A DNA stretch of 43,235 bases from an uncultured Collinsella sp. (lineage in GTDB: Bacteria; Actinomycetota; Coriobacteriia; Coriobacteriales; Coriobacteriaceae): contig CALULJ010000018.1 in assembly GCA_944321445.1 (NCBI GenBank), positions 1-43,235 of the forward strand, in the 5' to 3' direction. This document shows positions 16,672 through 26,859 of the stretch, piece by piece (within the stretch, counting starts at the first letter, position 1; each line of letters starts with the position of its first letter). The notes under the pieces are model-generated. The model did no database searches. It worked only from the letters and a program-made list of their open reading frames with translations, and was not told the origin of the DNA. A program made the position numbers and the translations under genes.

Positions 16672-18999
16672 CTAGTCCTCTTCGTCCAGCGTGCCCTTGC
16701 GCGCATCCTGCGCGGTAGGCGTGACGCGCACGTCGAGCTCCTTGTCTGCGCCCTCGGGCGGAACGGTCACCGTGTAGGTGACCTCGTAGGTGTCGCCGGG
16801 CATGAGGTACACGTCCTGGTAGAACACCTGCAGACCGTTGTGCGTCGCCTCGGTCATGGAATCTGCGCTGCACTGGACGTCCGAGATGGTGCCGCCCATG
16901 GGCGCGTAGAGGTACAGGCGCAGCAGCTCCATGGCGGGCTCCAAGCCCGCGTGGTGCGCTTGCAGGTACGGCGGCAGCTCGTCGGCAAGCTCGACGGGAA
17001 GCGTGTTGGTGAGCGTCGCCTTCATGCTGTACGTGGTGGTGCCGTCGCCGCTCTTCATGCCGCTGCTGCATTCCACGTTGAGGTCCAGGTACCAGTCGAT
17101 CTTGGAGTAGCTGTAGTTGTTGACGTACACGCCGGTCTCGGGATCGGCGGGGTCGGTGGGCAGTGCGCCGTCGACGCCCACCTGGCGGATGGCCTCCTGC
17201 TCGCTCTCGTTCTCCATCCAAATGAGCAGGCGGCCCTCCTCCGCACCGCGGCCGATGACGTCGAAGAGCTGCACGAAGTCGAGGCTGCCCATGCCGCCGA
17301 CCACCTTGTCGAAGGCGGCCGACGCCACCGAGGCGAACACGGCGTCCTGCATGTCGGTGTCGGTCGCGTACTTCCAGTACACCTCCGACAGCAGCACCTG
17401 CGCGGCGTTCGTGCCGTCGACCTGCGTGCCGTCCAGAGCCGTGACGCCACCGACGAGCTGCAACACGTACTGGAGGAAGATGGGGTCGATGGCGAAGACG
17501 CCGTCGATCTGCTGGCCCTCGTGGGTGAGGCCCCACAGCGTGCGCGTGATTTCGGAGCCGCGCGGGAAGTCTGGAATGAAGAAGGCATCGCCGATCGTGA
17601 AGTTGAGCGTTTCCGCCTCGGGCTGGAACAGCCGCTTCTCCTCATCGGAGATCTGGATTTGATCGGTGGGGCCGCCCAGCTGGCGCAGGGTCGACACGCC
17701 CTCGAACTCGTCGAGCGAGATGTGGCCGTTGTCGACCGTGAGCACGCCGAGCGCGCCGCTGAAGCCACCGAGCGTGCGGATCTCGGCGTTGTTCTCGGCC
17801 ACGATGAGGTACTGGCGCGTGCCCTGGGCACCCAGCATGGCGGGCAGCACCGGGGCGATCTTCTGCGATGCGTCCACCGCGCCGCTCAGCATGGCAAAGC
17901 CGTCCTTGGCGGTGTCGACGAGTTCGGTTACCTGACCGATGTGCGTATCGCCGATGTTCTGCACGCGCTCGTTGGCTTCCGTGAGCACCGGCGCGCTGTC
18001 GGCAAGGGAGGTGGCGATCGCCTCGATGGCCGAGACGTTGATGGTACCGTCGCTGAGCAGCTTGCCGGGAGTCGCGTCGGCAAGGTTGGCGCTTACCGGC
18101 ACGAGCACCTGGGACGACACGTCTGCCAGCGTGTCCACGAGCGTGCGCGCCGCGGTGACGTCGCCGCCCACCACCGGGATGAACGTCGCGGCGGTCCACA
18201 GCGGGCCGCTCGTTTCGTCCTGGATGGTGGCGCACAGGCTATCGATTTGCTGCGCGTCGTCGGACAGCGCTGCGAAGTCGCCCGACGTGACCTTATCTTT
18301 CATGCCGGTCACGAGCGCGAGCGCGGTGCTCGCCTGGCTTTTGACGTTGCGCGCAGAGTTGAACAGCATGAAGCCGCTGACGCCCAGGCCCACGATCAAC
18401 ACGACGAGCACGGCAACGACCGCGATGATGATGTGGCGCTTGCGGCGGCGCTTTTTGCTGTGGCGATGGCGGATAAGGCCGTCGTCGTTGCCGTCATCGC
18501 TGCCGTAGGGCAGGTTGAAGTCGTAGAAGTCGTCCCCGCTTGCACCCGCGGAGGAAGCCTGCGACGAGGCGGCTTGGGATGTGGACGCGGTTGCCGCGCC
18601 GCCCGCGTGGTAGCCCGTAGCCGGCTGGGTGCGCGGAGCGTCGGCGCTCATGCGCGGAATATCCTCGGTGTCGATACGCGGGATGTTGCGCGCTGCTGCA
18701 TGTTGGGCTGCGCCGGCGGCGTTTTGGCCCGGCTGCTGGGACGCGAAACGGCTTCCCTGTGTGCTGGCGGTGCTGGCAGCACTGGCCGAGCGGCCGGCGG
18801 AAGCGGCGCCAGCTGCCTGCTCGCGGCCGCGGCTCGCGAGCGCGATGAATTCCATTGTATCCTGCGGCGCTGCTGACGCCCGGCCCGAAGCCGTGCGCGG
18901 ACGAGCAGGCACCGACCCTGCGGATGCATCGTTCGCCGCGGAGTTGCTCCCCAGCGAACCCGAACCCCCATCCGCATAGAGGCGATTATCGTCAGACAT
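16672..18999 (-). CDS. DUF4012 domain-containing membrane protein
   Basis: 775 aa. A long Ala/Ser-rich, low-complexity cytoplasmic N-terminus (about 1-180) is followed by a basic stretch (KKRRRKRH) and one membrane segment (about 189-212, IIIAVVAVLVVLIVGLGVSG). A large extracellular domain comes next. The outer part has RQYLIVAENNAEIRTLGGFS, typical of DUF4012 proteins, which in Actinobacteria are often near polysaccharide or cell-surface genes. Function is unknown. The ATG at 18999 follows AGGAGATTTCGC. It is a single-gene unit, and a palindrome overlaps its -10 box. Confidence 0.88.
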   Translation of the reverse strand: MSDDNRLYADGGSGSLGSNSAANDASAGSVPARPRTASGRASAAPQDTMEFIALASRGREQAAGAASAGRSASAASTASTQGSRFASQQPGQNAAGAAQHAAARNIPRIDTEDIPRMSADAPRTQPATGYHAGGAATASTSQAASSQASSAGASGDDFYDFNLPYGSDDGNDDGLIRHRHSKKRRRKRHIIIAVVAVLVVLIVGLGVSGFMLFNSARNVKSQASTALALVTGMKDKVTSGDFAALSDDAQQIDSLCATIQDETSGPLWTAATFIPVVGGDVTAARTLVDTLADVSSQVLVPVSANLADATPGKLLSDGTINVSAIEAIATSLADSAPVLTEANERVQNIGDTHIGQVTELVDTAKDGFAMLSGAVDASQKIAPVLPAMLGAQGTRQYLIVAENNAEIRTLGGFSGALGVLTVDNGHISLDEFEGVSTLRQLGGPTDQIQISDEEKRLFQPEAETLNFTIGDAFFIPDFPRGSEITRTLWGLTHEGQQIDGVFAIDPIFLQYVLQLVGGVTALDGTQVDGTNAAQVLLSEVYWKYATDTDMQDAVFASVASAAFDKVVGGMGSLDFVQLFDVIGRGAEEGRLLIWMENESEQEAIRQVGVDGALPTDPADPETGVYVNNYSYSKIDWYLDLNVECSSGMKSGDGTTTYSMKATLTNTLPVELADELPPYLQAHHAGLEPAMELLRLYLYAPMGGTISDVQCSADSMTEATHNGLQVFYQDVYLMPGDTYEVTYTVTVPPEGADKELDVRVTPTAQDARKGTLDEED

Positions 19000-19030
19000 G
19001 CGAAATCTCCTGTTTCACCTGCATGTTTGC

Positions 19031-19060
19031 GTGCTCTATGTCGTTGCCAGTATAGAGCAC
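19031..19060 (-). promoter_or_regulatory. -10 box of the DUF4012 gene inside an inverted repeat
   Basis: TATACT on the minus strand (19049-19054) overlaps the arm of a perfect 8-bp inverted repeat, GTGCTCTA (19031-19038) and TAGAGCAC (19053-19060). This could be an operator or an RNA hairpin at the 5' end. No good -35 box is seen. Confidence 0.45.
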
Positions 19061-19196
19061 GCGCGCCCGCGGCCGCCAAACTCCAAACGAGCTACAGGTT
19101 GGTCAACACCCTGTGGAGATGACAGGCTCCCGGAGCAGGACGTTCGGGAAGTTGCGCGCCCGCGTAACGAGCTGTTTGCAGGCAGTTCTTTCGATT

Positions 19197-19403
19197 CTGG
19201 ATAGAAATGTCGATTATGCATTTTGAAAAACCCCGTCCGGACGGATTTCGGCACCCGCTCGGGCCTGGCAAGTGCCCTCAAACGCCAAAACCGCCGCACG
19301 TACGCCTGACTCGCCACTCGAACAGGGGGTGCATGACGCCAAATCGCGCGCCGGCGCGCCGGTCGCGCGTCCAGGAAAATGCATAATCGACATTTCTATC
19401 CAG
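19197..19403. repeat. MITE-like element with perfect 28-bp terminal inverted repeats
   Basis: CTGGATAGAAATGTCGATTA and the following 8 bp (19197-19224) recur as an exact reverse complement at 19376-19403. The 151-bp interior is GC-rich and has no convincing ORF. No target-site duplication is apparent. It fills most of the 505-bp gap between DUF4012 and glmM. Confidence 0.85.
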
Positions 19404-19454
19404 TTTGCCGAATAACACCCGCCAAGACAGAAGCGAGAACCGACTTTCCCCATG

Positions 19455-19480
19455 AAAAGGCCCCGCCGGAGGGGCGGGGC
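19455..19480 (-). terminator. Terminator of glmM
   Basis: On the minus strand GCCCCGCCCCTCCGGCGGGG, completed by CC, forms a compact GC hairpin followed by TTTT. Confidence 0.85.
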
Positions 19481-19504
19481 TTGATCGGTCGATTGTGCTG
19501 CCGG

Positions 19505-20845
19505 TTACTCGGCGCGGAAGGGCTCCAGAGCCTTGATCACGAAGGCGTTGGCCTCACGGCACAGCTCGTCAGTCGGGGCCTCGGCCAGCGTGCGGACCAG
19601 CGGCTCGGTGCCGCTCGCGCGTACGAGTACGCGGCCGCGGTCACCCAGGAACTCCTCGGCCTCCTTCACCGCGGCGAGAACGGCCTCGTCGTTCATGGCG
19701 GCATCCTTGTCGGTCACGCGCACATTGACGAGCTCCTGCGGGTAGAGCTTCACGGGCGCGCACAGCTGCGAGAGGGTCTCGCGCTCGGCGCGCAGCACCT
19801 CCATCACGCGCAGCGAGGTCATGATGCCGTCGCCCGTGCACTCGATGTCGCCGAAGATGATGTGGCCGGACTGCTCGCCGCCCAGGCTGTAGCCGTTGGC
19901 GCGCATGCAGGCATACACGTGCTTGTCGCCCACCGCGGTGGTCTCGTAGGTGAGGCGCGCCTCGTCAAACGCCTTGAACAGGCCGTAGTTGCTCATGACG
20001 GTGGGCACGACGGTGCCGCCGGTAAGGCGGCCGTGCTTGTTGAGGTACACGCCGCACACGTACAGGATGAGGTCGCCGTCAACCACGTTGCCGTGCTCGT
20101 CCACCGCGATGCAGCGATCTGCGTCGCCGTCGTAGGCAAAGCCCACGTCCAGGCCCTGCTCGACCACGTGACGACGCAGGCGGTCGATGTGGGTGGAGCC
20201 GCAGTCGACGTTGATGTTGAAGCCGTCCGGGCTGTTGTTGATCACACGGACATCGGCGCCCAGGGCGTCGAACACCGGCTTGGCGACCGACGACGCGGAA
20301 CCGTTGGCGCAGTCGAGGCCGACCTTCACACCCTGCAGCGAGAAGTTAGCGCTGGAGATGAGGAACGCGATGTAGCGGTTGCGGCCCTGCATGTAGTCGA
20401 TGGTGGCGCCGATGGCGTCGCCCGTGGCCAGCGGCACGTCACACTTGCCGTCGATGTAGTCCTCGATGAGCTCCAGGACGTCCTCGTCCATCTTGTAGCC
20501 CTCGCCGTTCACGAGCTTGATGCCGTTGTCGGTGTAGGGGTTGTGCGAGGCCGAGATCATGATGCCGCAGTCGAAGCGGCCGTCGACCGTCTCGTACGCC
20601 ACGCCCGGCGTGGGGATGACGTGCAGCATGTACGCGTCGGCGCCGGACGCGACGAGGCCCGCGACCAGCGCGGACTCGAACATGTAGCTGGAGCGGCGGG
20701 TGTCCTTGCCCACCACGACGCGGGCCTTGCGGCCCTGGCGCGCGCCGTAATACCAACCCACATACCGTCCGATTTTGAACGCATGATCAACCGTAAGGCC
20801 CTTGTTGGCTTCTCCACGGAATCCGTCGGTGCCGAAATACTTCAT
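19505..20845 (-). CDS. glmM: Phosphoglucosamine mutase
   Basis: 446 aa, the normal length. It converts glucosamine-6-phosphate to glucosamine-1-phosphate for UDP-GlcNAc and hence peptidoglycan synthesis. The N-terminus MKYFGTDGFRGEAN is diagnostic. The phosphoserine loop is ISASHNP (Ser100), the metal-binding loop is YDGDADRCIA, and the sugar-binding motif is GGEQSGHI. The C-terminal phosphate-binding motif is RASGTEPLVR. It is monocistronic with a clear promoter and terminator. It supplies the precursor on which WecB at 39.5 kb ultimately depends. Confidence 0.97.
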   Translation of the reverse strand: MKYFGTDGFRGEANKGLTVDHAFKIGRYVGWYYGARQGRKARVVVGKDTRRSSYMFESALVAGLVASGADAYMLHVIPTPGVAYETVDGRFDCGIMISASHNPYTDNGIKLVNGEGYKMDEDVLELIEDYIDGKCDVPLATGDAIGATIDYMQGRNRYIAFLISSANFSLQGVKVGLDCANGSASSVAKPVFDALGADVRVINNSPDGFNINVDCGSTHIDRLRRHVVEQGLDVGFAYDGDADRCIAVDEHGNVVDGDLILYVCGVYLNKHGRLTGGTVVPTVMSNYGLFKAFDEARLTYETTAVGDKHVYACMRANGYSLGGEQSGHIIFGDIECTGDGIMTSLRVMEVLRAERETLSQLCAPVKLYPQELVNVRVTDKDAAMNDEAVLAAVKEAEEFLGDRGRVLVRASGTEPLVRTLAEAPTDELCREANAFVIKALEPFRAE

Positions 20846-20937
20846 AGCGAACCTTTCGTGTATAGCTGCGACCAGCGCGATCGTTGAATCCGCGCGGCGC
20901 TCCCTGCCAAGGTGAACTGGCGTACGCCAGCGGCTCT

Positions 20938-20966
20938 ATTGTAGCGGTATGCGGCGGCGTGCCCAA
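20938..20966 (-). promoter_or_regulatory. Promoter of glmM
   Basis: On the minus strand TTGGGC (20961-20966) and TACAAT (20938-20943) are separated by 17 bp, giving a leader of about 85 nt. Confidence 0.65.
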
Positions 20967-21048
20967 TGCGGGGAGCTGGACTTAACGATGAGGCCACATG
21001 AGGGAGCGGGTGAGAGCGCGGTTGTGGCGCGCAGGGGACGGCGGCTGC

Positions 21049-21185
21049 AAAAAGTCGGGACTTTGGGCGGATTTTCGGCACCGGGTTTAGACAAGCACGC
21101 TTTTGACCTCGGTGTTTATGCAGGTAGAAAGGGCGCTTGTACAGACCCGGGGCGAAAAAATCGCCCAAAGTCCCGACTTTCTGCA
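21049..21185. repeat. Dispersed-type inverted repeat, family C
   Basis: The left arm, AAAAAGTCGGGACTTTGGGC (from about 21051), is matched in reverse complement by GCCCAAAGTCCCGACTTTCT (to about 21182). Inner arms around ACAAGCACGCTTTTG and GAAAGGGCGCTTGTA also pair partly. The layout parallels the nested palindrome at 3974-4102. Confidence 0.75.
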
Positions 21186-21193
21186 GAGCCGCG

Positions 21194-21263
21194 ATGGGAA
21201 AATGGGGACAGGCACTTTTTTCCCACAGCAGTGGGAAAAAAGTGCCTGTCCCCATTTTCCCAT
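21194..21263. repeat. Dispersed repeat family B, perfect 32-bp palindrome
   Basis: Arms at 21194-21225 and 21232-21263 are exact reverse complements around the 6-nt loop CAGCAG. Each arm contains GGGGACAGGCACTTTTTTCC or its complement. It lies 7 bp beyond the rmlB stop codon and could also act as the 3' structure of that mRNA. Confidence 0.9.
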
Positions 21264-21270
21264 TTTCCCG

Positions 21271-23822
<2,552 letters not shown>

Positions 23823-23868
23823 GCAGTCTGATGTCAAATTGCCACTGGGCGATCTGACGTGATTGGTT

Positions 23869-23884
23869 ACGAACATCTGTTCGT
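23869..23884. promoter_or_regulatory. LexA (SOS) box
   Basis: ACGAACATCTGTTCGT contains a perfect CGAACNNNNGTTCG, the Gram-positive LexA/DinR consensus, extended by one matching pair. It overlaps the -35 region of the promoter below, the expected place for repression. Confidence 0.82.
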
Positions 23885-23889
23885 TTATA

Positions 23890-23898
23890 TGCTATACT
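23890..23898 (+). promoter_or_regulatory. Extended -10 promoter of the SOS-peptide mRNA
   Basis: TGCTATACT (TG at 23890-23891, TATACT at 23893-23898) lies 6 bp downstream of the LexA box. It predicts a transcript starting near 23905, about 50 nt before the peptide start codon. Confidence 0.6.
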
Positions 23899-23919
23899 TT
23901 ACAGATCGAGCGGGCGGTG

Positions 23920-23949
23920 CCCTCCGAGTCCAACAGGGAGTGAGGAGGG
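23920..23949 (+). promoter_or_regulatory. Possible sequestration of the peptide ribosome binding site
   Basis: CCCTCC at 23920-23925 is complementary to GGAGGG at 23944-23949, which is the core of the ribosome binding site. Pairing in the 5' leader would hold translation off, as in tisB-type mRNAs. Confidence 0.45.
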
Positions 23950-23955
23950 ATCCCC

Positions 23956-24036
23956 TTGGCAAAACTCACCATGCTGCTCCTCGCAGCGGGAACGCTTCTG
24001 GCGTTCGTCGTTATTCTGATTCTTGTAATCGAGTAA
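23956..24036 (+). CDS. 26-residue hydrophobic peptide, candidate SOS-induced toxin
   Basis: This is too short for ordinary gene finding. A TTG start at 23956 is placed 5 bp after a strong AGGAGGGA site and reads (M)AKLTMLLLAAGTLLAFVV, then five more hydrophobic residues, ending in Ile-Glu and TAA. An internal ATG at 23971 is too far from the site. Nearly the whole peptide is one membrane helix with Lys at the N-terminus and Glu at the C-terminus. Size, hydrophobicity and the upstream LexA box parallel TisB. The layout with a long 3' hairpin parallels the putative holin-like type I toxins of Firmicutes. Coding and toxicity are inference. Confidence 0.6.
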   Translation: MAKLTMLLLAAGTLLAFVVILILVIE

Positions 24037-24041
24037 CTCCA

Positions 24042-24113
24042 GGTGGGCGATGCCTGCAAAAGGGAGAAGCCGCCTCTGCCAAGGCGGCTGTTCCAGTATG
24101 GGCATTGCCCACC
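24042..24113. ncRNA. Long branched hairpin 3' of the peptide, possible antitoxin RNA region
   Basis: GGTGGGCGATGCC (24042-24054) pairs with GGCATTGCCCACC (24101-24113) with a single G-U. Inside, AGCCGCCT (24068-24075) pairs with AGGCGGCT (24082-24089). On the opposite strand a TATACT at 24158-24163 could start an antisense RNA running through this hairpin and the peptide gene. Its -35 region is poor. The RNA is a prediction; the structure is plain in the sequence. Confidence 0.45.
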
Positions 24114-24399
24114 ACAGCTCTATCGGCAGGAGGGCTTGAAACCTTCTGCTCGTACTGAGTATACCCCGTCGGCATCCCTGTTTGCCAGGGGTATTTCCAG
24201 GGCAAGGGGCGCCATGGCTGCCGGAGCGATATCTGGCAACAAGGCGCCCTGAGCTGGATGGCGTCTAAGCGTCCGCGGGGTTATTTGTCAGAAGACATAC
24301 GCCCTTTTCCCGCAAGGTTAATTTCTATCAAAAGAATCAGGCACAGCCCTGCCTGCATGATTAAACTAAAAGTAGAACTCGCAAAGCAGGGGGCGAATC

Positions 24400-26061
24400 A
24401 TGGCGAAGCAGATCATAACGAAATCTGACATCCCAGATGTTACCAAGCTCAAGGCCATGGTTATGACATCCATCAAAAGCGGTCGCCAAAAATCGCTTAA
24501 GTCGGTACGCAACGAACTCGCAAGTGCCGTCGGACTTTCTCGTAAACAGGGGGCATTGCAACTTGGCAGCGCCCCAGAATCCCTGTTTTTAAGCAGAATG
24601 AATGACGTAATCGCTGCGCTCATAAACGACGGCCTCATCGAATCGCCCAAGGAAGGCTATCTCAAGCTCACCGTCCAGGGAAAAGCACTCCTCGCATCGA
24701 ATGGCAACGCCCCGTCGTCATCGCAACCGAAGCCAAGGTCCTCGGGCGGCAAGCGCTTCAAGAAAAGCGCCGCTTTCCAACAGGATGATTCTCATACCGC
24801 GCAACGTGACAGCGAAAGCAGTGACGTCAGCCCTCACGCCGCGATGCACGCTCGACATTTCGCGAGCAAAGCGCACGACGCCAATCAATCGACCCCAAGC
24901 TCATCCCTTGCCGAATCGTCGGATGTCCAATCCGCCCCATCGCAAGAACCGAACACTCCAATATCCGATATCGCAGGCAGCACAGAAGAAACCGCGCAAT
25001 TCGGCGATGCCGTAGGCATGCAAAAAACGATTAAGGAAAACCCGCTTGGAGCCGTCCCCTGCGCCTCCAGCCCTGCCGACTGGGCCCCACCCTCAAACAA
25101 TCCTTCGCATTCAAACCTGCGAAGCAATCTGACAGCCCTGCTCCCCTTCATACTGGGCATCATTTCTATCGTGCTCTGCCTACTTCCCATAAGAATCTTA
25201 GGAGTCATTCTGGGATCTGCTGCGTTTACCATGTGGCTACTCGGGCGCTCCAAGCCCGTTCTTCCCCAGCGGCTAAACCGTGCCACGGCGATTTGCAGCG
25301 TGGCGGGCGTCTTGGCGTGCTCCGTCCTCTTGCCGGCGGGAGCATCACAGCCACCTGCGGCTTCGCCCGACGCCACCCAAATCGTGCAAGAAGAACAACT
25401 TGCTGCTGACGAACCAGCCGAGCCCGAACCGACACTGGGAATCCTGGTTTCTGCAGAGAGCTGGACCGGCGATGGGCAAAACGTATCCGTCGCCATTTCC
25501 GGAACCACCGAAGACGGAGAGACTGTTAACGAGGCCAAATCAATAAATCCCAATGAGCCCCGAGAGCTCAACCTTGCTGCGGGAACGTACACGTTCGCCA
25601 TCGCCCCCATCAACCTCAATGACGGCGAGACGATCTACCGCGAGTCGAACATTAGCTATTCATTCGATGGCGAGCAGCAGGTCATGCTTGTCATTCCCCT
25701 GGAGCTTGATGACGCTGCGATGCAGCAAGCCCAGGAGCAGAAGGCGGCGGAAGAGGCAGCCGCCCAGGCGCAGACACAAGCTGAACAGGAGGCCCAGGCG
25801 CAAGCTACGCAAGAAGCGCAAGCTCGGAGTGAAGCGTCGCAATCGGGTACAGAGGCAGCAGGGCAGGCGGAAGCGGCCAATCCTGCCCCAGCCACTCCAG
25901 AACCCGCAGCAACCCAGCCCGTATCTGAAACGGTATACATCACGAATACAGGCGAGAAGTACCATCGCGACGGCTGCTCTTATTTGCGCAAAAGCAAAAT
26001 CCCCATATCGCTGAGCGACGCTGAAGCCCGAGGGTATACGCCGTGCTCCCGGTGCTTCTGA
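24400..26061 (+). CDS. Mrr_N-like winged helix, membrane and Cys-rich fusion protein
   Basis: 553 aa, no close family recognised. Residues 1-100 look like the N-terminal winged-helix domain of Mrr-type restriction proteins (PDVTKLKAMVMTSIK, FLSRMNDVIAALINDGLIES, EGYLKLTVQGKALL). A polar Ser/Pro-rich linker follows (100-240). Next come two or three membrane segments (about 243-282 and 295-316), a beta-rich part (345-435), and an Ala/Gln/Glu-rich coiled coil (438-490). The C-terminus has YHRDGCSYLRKS, then GYTPCSRC (His522, Cys526, Cys549, Cys552), like the small metal-binding motif found at the end of many secreted nucleases. The ATG follows AGGGGGCGAATC. It could sense an external or membrane signal; no nuclease domain is visible. 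Confidence 0.75.
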   Translation: MAKQIITKSDIPDVTKLKAMVMTSIKSGRQKSLKSVRNELASAVGLSRKQGALQLGSAPESLFLSRMNDVIAALINDGLIESPKEGYLKLTVQGKALLASNGNAPSSSQPKPRSSGGKRFKKSAAFQQDDSHTAQRDSESSDVSPHAAMHARHFASKAHDANQSTPSSSLAESSDVQSAPSQEPNTPISDIAGSTEETAQFGDAVGMQKTIKENPLGAVPCASSPADWAPPSNNPSHSNLRSNLTALLPFILGIISIVLCLLPIRILGVILGSAAFTMWLLGRSKPVLPQRLNRATAICSVAGVLACSVLLPAGASQPPAASPDATQIVQEEQLAADEPAEPEPTLGILVSAESWTGDGQNVSVAISGTTEDGETVNEAKSINPNEPRELNLAAGTYTFAIAPINLNDGETIYRESNISYSFDGEQQVMLVIPLELDDAAMQQAQEQKAAEEAAAQAQTQAEQEAQAQATQEAQARSEASQSGTEAAGQAEAANPAPATPEPAATQPVSETVYITNTGEKYHRDGCSYLRKSKIPISLSDAEARGYTPCSRCF

Positions 26062-26405
26062 GGAGGCTTAGCACCGTAAACCGGGCTTAGCCTGGAAGGA
26101 GGCGCGGCATCTCACCTCCTCCTCTGTGCCCAAACTGTTCGGACACAAGCCGAGCAACAACCCCACGGCGATAGTAGGGGCATTGAAGAACGTAAGTTCC
26201 GAAGTGCTCCGAAGGCCTATGAGAGCGAGTAGTACTGCGCGGGGTCAATCCTTGAGGTTCCGCGTCATGCGAGAACGCCCTTGGCGTCGAGACCCTTCAA
26301 GATGGCCGAGAAGGGTCCGGAGCTCCGGTATCAAGTCGCACTATTGAACGGCATCAAAAGGACCAAATGCTCACCTGGAACAATTTGACATCAATCGTCC
26401 GCAAA
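26062..26405. other. Gap without a recognised gene
   Basis: Short open frames only. One plus-strand stretch from 26304 (MAEKGPELRYQVALLNGIKR and eight more residues) reads like the tail of a lost protein, but no family is recognised. Confidence 0.3.
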
Positions 26406-26710
26406 TCACGCGCTCTTCTCCGGTTCAAATCGCGGAAGGCGCAAGAACATTGCCGTTTCACGATAATAGTATTGCGCAATGGCATCTAAGCAGCTCGATG
26501 TATATCCAAAGCTCTCGCATCGCTGCCCGTAGGGCATATAAATTCTCCCAGGATGGATGCATTCAGTGAAATAACCTATTCGCGAGTCGGGACAATTGGC
26601 TTTCAGGCGCCCATAAGCTCGTTCTTCCAAATTAAATATGCTCGAACCACCTCATACACTACAGAATCATATCCCCAAGAACGCATAGCTTTCGAAAACA
26701 GAGGCTTAAT
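26406..26710 (-). pseudogene. Frameshifted remnant of an unknown protein
   Basis: A 74-residue frame (26406-26630) has good protein-like composition (YGRLKANCPDSRIGYFTECI, YMPYGQRCESFGYTSS). It lacks a plausible start. Just upstream in another frame, IKPLFSKAMRSWGYDSVVYE is readable, followed in the lower frame by GGSSIFNLEERAYGRL. The two join naturally across a frameshift near 26660, so this is probably the C-terminal part of a decayed gene. No function is recognised. Confidence 0.4.
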
Positions 26711-26859
26711 CTAGTGTGATAAGGCGCCGCACCCGGCAACAAGGAGACAGCCTCTGAGGCTGATGCCCGCCCAAGCAACCCTTCTCGTCAAAATGTCAAA
26801 ACCCTGGGGTTATTTGGCATGAACAGGGCTTCGAACCCCACCCCCGTGTTCCGCACGCA

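Noticed and set aside
14639-17536. Very long minus-strand open frame (965 codons)
   Set aside because: It runs antisense to the M32 and SPFH genes and out of frame with DUF4012. The composition is Arg/Gly/His-rich, as expected for the shadow of high-GC coding DNA.
16396-18876. 826-codon plus-strand frame
   Set aside because: Antisense to the DUF4012 gene; no domain or ribosome binding site.
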